Of a DNA stretch of 16,947 bases, positions 1 to 5,485 are shown in pieces; within the stretch, counting starts at the first letter, position 1; every line of letters starts with the position of its first letter. Origin of the DNA: SFEL01 sp045592165 (lineage in GTDB: Bacteria > Bacillota > Clostridia > Christensenellales > CAG-138). The notes below the pieces were generated by a model. The model was not told where the DNA came from, made no database searches, and was given only the letters and a program-made list of their open reading frames with translations. The DNA lies in the NCBI GenBank assembly GCA_045592165.1, contig JAZNUG010000204.1:1-16947 (forward strand), read 5' to 3'. A program made the position numbers and the translations under genes.

Positions 1-386
1 CCGACTTGGTTGTCTTTTCTTCAACAGAGTGCTTTGTCTGAACGGCCGCAGGCGCAATGGATCTGGAAAATCAGAAGCGGGTAAAGGATATTGCCCAAAG
101 GTTTGGCCCTGAGAACGTGGTGGTTCTTCTGGGCGCAGCCGAGGGCGAGGCATCCGGCCTTGCCGCTGAAACCGTCACCAACGGTGATCCCACCTATGCA
201 GGTCCGTTGACGGGAGTCCAGCTTGGACTTACGGTTTATCATGTGTGCGAGCCTGAGATAAAGCAGGAATTCGACGAGGGCGTGTATGATCAGCAGGTCA
301 GCATGATGGAGATGGTGCTGGACGTTGACGATATCGCCAATGAAATGTCAGCCATCAGAAGCGAATACTGCAAATACATCAACTAA
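1..386 (+). CDS. grdA: Glycine/sarcosine/betaine reductase protein A, selenoprotein (5' end cut by window)
   Basis: GrdA is the small selenoprotein shared by glycine, sarcosine and betaine reductases. Its selenocysteine takes the carboxymethyl group from the substrate-specific protein B and, together with a nearby cysteine, gives a protein-bound acetyl group for protein C. The first full codon in frame is at 3. Reading TGA at 39-41 as selenocysteine gives ...SSTECFVUTAAGAMDLENQ..., the family's C-x-x-U signature, followed by conserved stretches such as GLAAETV and MMEMVLDVD. The stop is TAA at 384-386. About 127 residues are visible, and family members are about 158 long, so roughly 30 N-terminal residues lie outside. 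A start at the ATG at 57 would drop the catalytic motif and must be wrong. The product is soluble. A terminator follows 14 bases downstream, and grdC and grdD follow that. I am very sure of the family. Confidence 0.96.
39..41 (+). other. In-frame UGA selenocysteine codon of grdA
   Basis: The TGA lies between codons for CFV and TAAGAM, exactly where all GrdA proteins carry selenocysteine. The reading frame stays open and conserved on both sides. Decoding would need SelC, SelB and a hairpin (bacterial SECIS) just 3' of the codon. The following 35 bases are GC-rich and contain short complementary segments (45-47 with 51-53, and 38-41 with 71-74), but I cannot fold them reliably by eye. The recoding call rests on family conservation, not on the hairpin. 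Confidence 0.95.
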
Positions 387-399
387 GCCGCATAAAGCG

Positions 400-431
400 G
401 GGCGACAGGGTAAAACCTGCCGCCCTTTTTT
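400..431 (+). terminator. Intrinsic terminator between grdA and grdC
   Basis: GGGCG-A-CAGG (400-409) pairs with CCTG-C-CGCCC (416-425) around a six-base loop, with one A·C mismatch, followed by six T (426-431). It sits 14 bases after the grdA stop. It should end or attenuate transcription from grdA, letting protein A be made in excess over GrdC and GrdD or requiring a separate promoter for them. Confidence 0.88.
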
Positions 432-485
432 ATAATAATAAGCGGCTGCACTGGGCAGGATAAAAGCAAAAAGGACTGAGAAAGT

Positions 486-2021
486 ATGAAAAGCATAATA
501 AGGAGCACGGGCTATATTCTGGTGCACGGGCCGGATATGATGCTGCATAACGGAACAACTCAAACTGTTGAGCGCATTGTCAATCCGGATGGTGATTATC
601 TTAAGGAGCTTCCCAAACACATCCGCAAATTTGATGAAGTATTGGCTTATTGGCCAAATCAGGTATACATAGGCAATGCGTCCCCTGATGAGCTTTCCGC
701 TGTTGCCCAGCCATGGCATGACAAGCCTTGCCCTGTGCATGACAGATACGGCTTATTTGGCCAGATAATGCCTCAGGAGGAATTTCTGCTGCTGATGGAT
801 GCATGCGATGTGTTTGACCTTGTGAGGATGGATACGGCATTCGTATCAAAATACAAGGATGCCTTAGCCCAAAATCCCATGATGGACAAAAGTATTATTG
901 AGAGGATAAACGCCGGTACGGATTCTGCCGAGGTAGCCCGCCTTGTGGAGCAGGAGGGGGCAGAGGGGTTATATCATAAGGGAAAGCTTGTGGGCTGCGT
1001 GCTGATGGCCCATGGAATAGACCCCAGTTTGTCCTCCCACGTTATGCTGGAAAACATAGCATACAAGGCATCCAGCGTACTGGCGCTGCTCACTGCGGTG
1101 CATAACGCCGGCATTGATAAGGGCGACATAGAGTATGTGATAGATTGCTCCGAGGAAGCCTGCGGGGATATGAATCAGCGTGGCGGAGGCAATTTTGCAA
1201 AGAGCGCAGCAGAAATCGCAGGGCTGAACAACGCAACGGGTTCGGACTGCCGCGGATTCTGCGCTGCCCCTGCCCATGCAATAGTGCAGGCGGCGGCTTT
1301 GGCGGCATCCGGCGCATACAGGACCATCGCCGTAACCTGCGGCGGCTCCACCGCAAAACTTGGCATGAACGGCAAGGACCATGTTAAAAAGGGTATGCCC
1401 ATACTTGAGGATATGCTGGGGGGCTTTGCCGCAATAATAACGGCGGATGACGGAATAAATCCCGAAATCAACCTGAATATACTGGGCCGCCACACCGTCG
1501 GCACAGGCTCGGCTCCTCAGGCGGTGATATCTTCCCTTGTGACGGAACCGCTGGAACGTAACGGCCTCAGGATTACGGATGTAGACAAATATTCCCCTGA
1601 AATGCAGAATCCTGACATAACAAAACCTGCAGGCGCGGGAGACGTGCCCCTTGCAAATTACAAGATGATAGGCGCATTGGCGGTGAAGAGGGGCGAACTG
1701 GATAAGGCAGACCTTCCGGACTTTATTGCAAAGCACGGCCTTGCGGGCTGGGCGCCTACCCAGGGGCATATTCCTTCCGGCATACCCTACATTGGCTTTG
1801 CCTGCCGGGATATACTTGCGGGCAGGATTCAGCGGGCAATGATAATCGGCAAAGGATCCCTTTTTCTTGGCCGCATGACAAATCTTTTTGACGGAGTGTC
1901 CTTTGTTATTCAGGCGAATACCGGCAAGCAAGACGCAGCCGGCGCAAGCGAACAGGAGATAAGGGAAATCATTGCCAAGGCAATGAAGAACATTGCCAAA
2001 ACAATGCTGAGTGGGGAATAG
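486..2021 (+). CDS. grdC: Glycine/sarcosine/betaine reductase component C, subunit beta
   Basis: GrdC works with GrdD as protein C. The pair takes the acetyl group from the selenoprotein A intermediate and releases acetyl phosphate using inorganic phosphate, which feeds ATP synthesis by acetate kinase. The 511-residue length matches the family. The protein resembles thiolase/FabH-like condensing enzymes: around residues 253-266 the run GSDCRGFCAAPAHA places Cys255 before GF, as the active-site cysteine of FabH is placed, with Cys259 close by (the FabH comparison is my inference). Other recognisable stretches are RSTGYILVHGPDM at the N-terminus and GIPYIGFACRDIL near the C-terminus. The start follows AAGGA at 471-475, ten bases upstream. 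The grdD start lies six bases past the stop, so the two are co-transcribed. No clear promoter is visible between the grdA terminator and this gene. Confidence 0.95.
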   Translation: MKSIIRSTGYILVHGPDMMLHNGTTQTVERIVNPDGDYLKELPKHIRKFDEVLAYWPNQVYIGNASPDELSAVAQPWHDKPCPVHDRYGLFGQIMPQEEFLLLMDACDVFDLVRMDTAFVSKYKDALAQNPMMDKSIIERINAGTDSAEVARLVEQEGAEGLYHKGKLVGCVLMAHGIDPSLSSHVMLENIAYKASSVLALLTAVHNAGIDKGDIEYVIDCSEEACGDMNQRGGGNFAKSAAEIAGLNNATGSDCRGFCAAPAHAIVQAAALAASGAYRTIAVTCGGSTAKLGMNGKDHVKKGMPILEDMLGGFAAIITADDGINPEINLNILGRHTVGTGSAPQAVISSLVTEPLERNGLRITDVDKYSPEMQNPDITKPAGAGDVPLANYKMIGALAVKRGELDKADLPDFIAKHGLAGWAPTQGHIPSGIPYIGFACRDILAGRIQRAMIIGKGSLFLGRMTNLFDGVSFVIQANTGKQDAAGASEQEIREIIAKAMKNIAKTMLSGE

Positions 2022-2027
2022 CGGCCT

Positions 2028-3170
2028 ATGGAAAGAAAAATCATAGCAAAGGTATTTGCCGAAATTGCGGAAGGGCTGGAAACCGGTAATTACGGCAAGC
2101 GGCCCCGCATTGCCATTACAGGAATGGGCGGGGAACACGGAGAACAGAACGCCATGGAGGGGGCGCAGCTGGCCGCAAGGCAGGGCGTTGAGGTGTATTA
2201 CATCGGTAGCCTTGAAGGGGACGGAGTTACAACCGTAAAAGTGCAGGATGAAAAGCAGGCCCATGCCGCTATGGAGGAAATGCTGAAAAAGAGAGATGCG
2301 GACGGCGCCGTTACCATGCACTATCCTTTCCCCATAGGAGTCACGACGGTGGGGCGGGTGACCACCCCCGCAAGGGGCAGTCAGGTGTTCATCGCCGCCA
2401 CAACAGGCGCGTCCGCCCCGGACAGAGTGGAAGCCATGGTGCGCAATGCCGTCTGCGGAATTGCCGCCGCAAAGGCCTGCGGAGTGAAAAGGCCGACGGT
2501 AGGCATACTCAACGTGGAGGGGGCAAGACAGACCGAGCTTATATTGAAGCAGCTGCAAAAAGGCGGCTATGATATAAACTTTGCGGAATCAGCCCGCGCT
2601 GACGGCGGGGCTGTAATGCGGGGAAATGACCTGCTGACGGGAGAGCCTGATGTTATGGTTATGGATTCCCTTACGGGCAATGTGGTAATGAAGCTGCTGT
2701 CCGCTTTCAGCACAGGGGGCGCATACGAGGCTGCAGGCTGGGGCTACGGTCCCGGCATAGGGGAAAGCTATGATAAGCTGATACTCATAATCTCGAGGGC
2801 ATCAGGGGCGCCTGTGGTGGCCAATGCAATACAATACGCAGCGGAACTTGCAAGGGGCAGAGTGCTGGATATTGCAAGGGGAGAATTTTTAAAGGCCGAA
2901 AGGTCGGGGCTGAGCAGATTGCTTGCGGAGAGAAGAAGTCCCGACGGGCCCGCCGATGCGGAAACTGTTTCAACCCCTCCTGCCGAGCCTGTTACCGCAG
3001 ATATTGCCGGCATAGACGTAATGGATATTGAGGACGGAGTTAAGACGCTGTGGAAGCAGGGCATATACGCAGAATCCGGCATGGGCTGCACAGGCCCTAT
3101 TGTGATGGTAAGCGAAGCCAATTATGAGCGGGCTGCGGAAATACTGAAGCAGGCGGGCTATATAGGCTGA
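2028..3170 (+). CDS. grdD: Glycine/sarcosine/betaine reductase component C, subunit alpha
   Basis: GrdD is the partner of GrdC in acetyl phosphate formation. The family is related to PlsX-type phosphate acyltransferases. A cysteine near its C-terminus is known in Clostridium sticklandii to carry the acetyl thioester. Here that residue is Cys354 in the motif SGMGCTGPIVMVSEAN, 26 residues before the end. The 380-residue length is normal. The N-terminus contains GKRPRIAITGMGGEHGEQN, and the middle has GAYEAAGWGYGPGIGESYD, both usual for the family. Residues about 305-325 form a low-complexity linker rich in P, A, E and T ahead of the acetyl-carrier segment. The start is six bases after the grdC stop with only a weak GGGGA upstream, so translational coupling is likely. 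No terminator is visible after the stop. Confidence 0.95.
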   Translation: MERKIIAKVFAEIAEGLETGNYGKRPRIAITGMGGEHGEQNAMEGAQLAARQGVEVYYIGSLEGDGVTTVKVQDEKQAHAAMEEMLKKRDADGAVTMHYPFPIGVTTVGRVTTPARGSQVFIAATTGASAPDRVEAMVRNAVCGIAAAKACGVKRPTVGILNVEGARQTELILKQLQKGGYDINFAESARADGGAVMRGNDLLTGEPDVMVMDSLTGNVVMKLLSAFSTGGAYEAAGWGYGPGIGESYDKLILIISRASGAPVVANAIQYAAELARGRVLDIARGEFLKAERSGLSRLLAERRSPDGPADAETVSTPPAEPVTADIAGIDVMDIEDGVKTLWKQGIYAESGMGCTGPIVMVSEANYERAAEILKQAGYIG

Positions 3171-3188
3171 AACTCTACACATAGTTTA

Positions 3189-3226
3189 TTTCCACGGCAC
3201 ACCGATTCTGATAAAATCAATATCAG
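3189..3226 (+). promoter_or_regulatory. Promoter with overlapping inverted repeat upstream of the XRE regulator
   Basis: A -35-like TTTCCA (3189-3194) lies 17 bases from TAAAAT (3212-3217), with TGA directly ahead of the -10 (extended -10). An inverted repeat CTGATA (3208-3213) and TATCAG (3221-3226), with a seven-base spacer, overlaps the -10 and the expected start near 3224. It is a plausible operator for autoregulation by the downstream HTH protein, but this is inferred from position only. A GGAGG at 3230-3234 then leads to the ATG at 3243. Confidence 0.55.
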
Positions 3227-3242
3227 AACGGAGGAATGAGCC

Positions 3243-3821
3243 ATGGATTGCGAAAAAATAGGACTTGCCATCAGGAATCTGCGAAAGGAAAAGGGAATGA
3301 CCCAGCTTCAGCTGGCGGACAGGTTGAATATAAGCGACAAAACCGTATCCAAATGGGAGCGTGGCATGGGCTGTCCGGATGTGTCATTGCTGAATGACCT
3401 TGCTTCGCTTCTTGGCGCAGAGCTTGAAAGCCTGCTCAATGGGGAGATAAGCAAGGGGACTGCTGTGGCGGGCAATATGAAAAAGCTGAAGTTTTATGCC
3501 TGCCCACGGTGCGGCAATATACTTACCGCCGAAGGGGACGCCGCCATATACTGCTGCGGGAAAAAGCTGATTCCGCTGACTGCCCAAAAAGACAAGGAAC
3601 AGCTCACCATGGAGCGCATAGAAAACGACTGGTTTATATCCGGTGGGCATCCTGTGGAGAAGGACCACTATATCGCCTTTGTGGGGATACTGACAGGAGA
3701 CGGCTTTATGATGAAGCGGCTGTATCCGGAATGGGATATCATGGTGCGTCTTCCCTGGGCTGCTCATGGCAGGCTGATATGGTACTGCGTGAAGGATGGG
3801 CTGTTTTACAGGGACTTTTAG
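3243..3821 (+). CDS. XRE-family regulator with zinc-ribbon and desulfoferrodoxin-like tail
   Basis: This is a 192-residue likely DNA-binding regulator. Residues about 5-65 form a Cro/C1-type helix-turn-helix (MTQLQLADRLNISDKTVSKWERG is its core, in two adjoining helices). A CPRCGNIL motif (Cys87, Cys90) and a CCGKKL motif (Cys104, Cys105) look like a metal ribbon. The rest, ending LIWYCVKDGLFYRDF, resembles superoxide reductase/desulfoferrodoxin: HPVEKDHYI gives two histidines six apart (His136, His142), as in that iron site, and Cys182 fits the terminal ligand. Asp185 stands where the enzyme has its last histidine, and no early histidine ligand is seen, so enzyme activity is doubtful. A redox- or metal-sensing role is an inference. 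The start follows GGAGG by eight bases. It lies 72 bases after grdD with its own promoter, so it need not regulate the grd genes. Confidence 0.82.
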   Translation: MDCEKIGLAIRNLRKEKGMTQLQLADRLNISDKTVSKWERGMGCPDVSLLNDLASLLGAELESLLNGEISKGTAVAGNMKKLKFYACPRCGNILTAEGDAAIYCCGKKLIPLTAQKDKEQLTMERIENDWFISGGHPVEKDHYIAFVGILTGDGFMMKRLYPEWDIMVRLPWAAHGRLIWYCVKDGLFYRDF

Positions 3822-3865
3822 CAAAGCAGCTTTACAGTTTGTTTAAACATGGGGAATAATGCCGA

Positions 3866-3880
3866 TGGTATACTTTTTCC
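3866..3880 (+). promoter_or_regulatory. Extended -10 promoter giving a predicted leaderless mRNA
   Basis: TGG-TATACT (3866-3874) is an extended -10 element. Six bases (TTTTCC) separate it from the ATG at 3881, so the expected transcription start is the A of the start codon or within a base or two of it. There is no convincing -35 and no Shine-Dalgarno. In frame, the only upstream codons run back to a TAA at 3857-3859 with no alternative start. Confidence 0.55.
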
Positions 3881-4558
3881 ATGAAGAAAATATTGCTGCA
3901 GAAGAAAAGAATATTTATATGCATAACCGCTGTGCTTATAGCGGCTGTTTTGCTTCCCTTTGGGATAAGCGGGTATGTGAAGCTGTCCGCAAAGGAAATG
4001 ATAGCGGACAGAGAAGAAATGCCCGAGGGGAAATTTGACTGCATACTGGTGCTGGGCGCCGGGGTGTGGTCCGGCGGACGGCCGTCCCATATGCTGGCGG
4101 ACAGGCTGGATGTGGCAATAGATGCCTATAAAAATGGCGCCGCGCCAAAGCTGCTTATGAGCGGCGACCATGGGCGAAAGGAATATGACGAAGTAAACGT
4201 CATGAAGGATTATGCCATAAATGCGGGAGTGCCATCTGAAGATGTGTTTATGGATCACGCCGGCTTTTCCACCTATGAAAGCATATACAGGGCAAGGGAT
4301 GTTTTTCTTGCGAAAAGGGTATTGATAGTTACCCAGGAATATCATCTGTATCGTGCATTGTATGTGGCCCGCTCCCTTGGCCTTGAAGCGGAGGGCCTGT
4401 CCGCAGACCTGAGGACTTATCGGGGACAGCTGCGCTATGACCTTCGGGAGGTGCTGGCCCGGTGCAAGGATTTTGCAATGTGCATATTAAAGCCGCTGCC
4501 CACATATCTTGGGGAAGCAATACCGGTATCCGGCAGCGGAGATCTGACAAACGATTAA
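3881..4558 (+). CDS. SanA/YdcF-family (DUF218) membrane-anchored protein
   Basis: This 225-residue protein has a basic N-terminus (MKKILLQKKR) and one membrane segment at about residues 11-30, which should leave the main domain outside the membrane. The domain has the ElyC/SanA/YdcF pattern: CILVLGAGVWSGGRPSHML, then LADRLDVAIDAYKNG, LLMSGDHG, a conserved acidic EVNVMKDYAINAGVP segment, and VLIVTQEYHLYRALYVA. In Escherichia coli SanA affects envelope permeability to vancomycin. The biochemical activity of the family is not settled. The gene stands alone between an XRE regulator and a bidirectional terminator. The start has no Shine-Dalgarno and fits leaderless initiation. A second member of the same family with different membrane topology is encoded on the other strand at 7613-8365. 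Confidence 0.85.
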   Translation: MKKILLQKKRIFICITAVLIAAVLLPFGISGYVKLSAKEMIADREEMPEGKFDCILVLGAGVWSGGRPSHMLADRLDVAIDAYKNGAAPKLLMSGDHGRKEYDEVNVMKDYAINAGVPSEDVFMDHAGFSTYESIYRARDVFLAKRVLIVTQEYHLYRALYVARSLGLEAEGLSADLRTYRGQLRYDLREVLARCKDFAMCILKPLPTYLGEAIPVSGSGDLTND

Positions 4559-4572
4559 AACCGCTGATACAA

Positions 4573-4599
4573 AAAAGAACCGAATCAATCGGTTCTTTT
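4573..4599. terminator. Bidirectional intrinsic terminator
   Basis: A perfect 11-base stem, AAAAGAACCGA (4573-4583) with TCGGTTCTTTT (4589-4599), surrounds a five-base loop. A-rich sequence lies on the left (AAAAAAG) and T-rich on the right (TTTTATTTTT), so it can work on both strands. It closes the SanA-like gene from the left and the cysteine-rich gene from the right. The terminal bases of the latter's coding sequence (from 4598) touch the stem. Confidence 0.9.
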
Positions 4600-4849
4600 A
4601 TTTTTGCTTTGCCAGTTCAATCACGGCGGCGGATTTTTCGATTATCAGGCCGTAATTTTCACTTTTGTGGGGAATAATACATGAGGAGCAGTCCTTTATG
4701 CCCTCATTGGTATAGGTGAAGCTTCCGCCGCAGTTTTCCCCCAGCGCATAAAGGGGGCAAAAGCAGAATATGCAGCTGAATTCCTCAGTACCCTCGTGGC
4801 AGGGGTAATGGGGACAGGCTGTGTTGGCAAAGAAACGGCTGTTGTCCAT
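4598..4849 (-). CDS. Small cysteine-rich domain protein (PF04071-type)
   Basis: This 83-residue soluble protein has nine cysteines arranged as ANTACPHYPCHEG, FSCIFCFCPLY, GENCGGSF and IKDCSSCIIPH. The pattern matches the cysteine-rich small domain family, thought to bind metal, which occurs alone or beside corrinoid-related genes in anaerobes. The family has no firmly assigned function that I know of. GGAGG lies five bases before the ATG, and a strong promoter is directly upstream. It is monocistronic: a terminator at 4913-4942 isolates it from the glnN cluster, and the bidirectional terminator ends it. The C-terminal tail KSAAVIELAKQK has no cysteine. Confidence 0.85.
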   Translation of the reverse strand: MDNSRFFANTACPHYPCHEGTEEFSCIFCFCPLYALGENCGGSFTYTNEGIKDCSSCIIPHKSENYGLIIEKSAAVIELAKQK

Positions 4850-4876
4850 GAATGCCTCCGGAATATGTATAGCAGT

Positions 4877-4905
4877 ATTATTTCAAAAACAGGCTGCAAA
4901 GTCAA
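4877..4905 (-). promoter_or_regulatory. Strong sigma-A-type promoter of the cysteine-rich gene
   Basis: Read on the minus strand, TTGACT (4905-4900) and AATAAT (4882-4877) are 17 bases apart, with TGA directly upstream of the -10. Both hexamers match consensus at five of six bases. The expected start is near 4870, giving a short leader with GGAGG. Confidence 0.75.
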
Positions 4906-4912
4906 TACAAAC

Positions 4913-4942
4913 AAAGACCGCCATGGTTCTGTGGCGGTCTTT
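4913..4942 (-). terminator. Intrinsic terminator downstream of the glnN cluster
   Basis: A perfect 11-base stem, AAAGACCGCCA with TGGCGGTCTTT, surrounds an eight-base loop. On the minus strand it runs into TTTGTTTGTATT, so that direction is favoured. On the plus strand the T-run is short (CTTTGCTCTTT) and there is no gene to end. It lies about 150 bases past the 122-residue gene. Confidence 0.75.
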
Positions 4943-5091
4943 GCTCTTTAGGGGGAGAAATCTTATGGTTGGAGCTACTTATTTGTTACAGGCTTCCCTG
5001 TGCCATTATAATAGCACCCGAATATGGCGGAAAAATGCACGGTTCGTGTACGATTCGTAAAGTAAATATTAATAAACCGTGACCATGACCG

Positions 5092-5460
5092 TTATTCGGC
5101 AAAATACGCCGCTTTTATGCAGTTTGCAAGGGAATTTGCATCCTGAACGTCAAAGCGGATTGTCTGCATTTTTCCCAGCCATGGGCAGTTCTCATCCACG
5201 GCGGCATACAGGGTAAGATCGGGGCGCAGCACTGTGCTGCGGTAGCTATGCTCCTGCTGTTCAAACAGGGGGAAATCCCGCACCGCAATAAGCCTTGGTA
5301 CGATACCCTGCACCGAAAGGATAAGGCCGGTTCTTTGCGCCATGGCGCTGTCCTTTTCGTCAACTATCAGGGCGCAGTCCGCAAGGCCCTTGTGGGGCTC
5401 GAGCAGCAGGTATGCCCCCCGCTCCATATCGGCGGGATTGGGGCCGTGGCACATACTCAT
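5092..5460 (-). CDS. Unrecognised 122-residue protein downstream of glnN
   Basis: I do not recognise this protein. It is soluble-looking, 122 residues, without a signal peptide or membrane segment. It begins MSMCHGPNPADMERGAYLLL and ends NCIKAAYFAE. Four cysteines (near residues 4, 29, 91 and 113) are spaced unlike a zinc finger. Alternating hydrophobic stretches (ALIVDEKD, GLILSVQG, RLIAVRDF, LTLYAAVD) suggest a mainly beta-strand fold. It is a real gene: AAGGAG lies six bases before its ATG, the frame is clean, and it starts 25 bases after the glnN stop on the same strand. The terminator at 4913-4942 ends the transcript. Its position suggests a role tied to glutamine synthetase or nitrogen status, but that is inference only. 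Confidence 0.7.
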   Translation of the reverse strand: MSMCHGPNPADMERGAYLLLEPHKGLADCALIVDEKDSAMAQRTGLILSVQGIVPRLIAVRDFPLFEQQEHSYRSTVLRPDLTLYAAVDENCPWLGKMQTIRFDVQDANSLANCIKAAYFAE

Positions 5461-5485
5461 GGCAAACTCCTTTGCTTACTGAATT

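Noticed and set aside
57..386. grdA starting at the ATG at 57
   Set aside because: This M is the internal methionine of the GAMDLENQ motif. The frame continues upstream through the selenocysteine codon with conserved residues.
969..2558. A 529-codon open frame antisense to grdC and grdD
   Set aside because: It spans two real genes and their junction on the other strand, with an implausible Cys/His/Gly-rich composition.
4965..5060. A 31-codon plus-strand frame with GGGGGAG seven bases upstream
   Set aside because: There is no promoter at a suitable distance, no recognisable motif, and the local terminator and gene layout point to the minus strand. It could be revisited with expression data.
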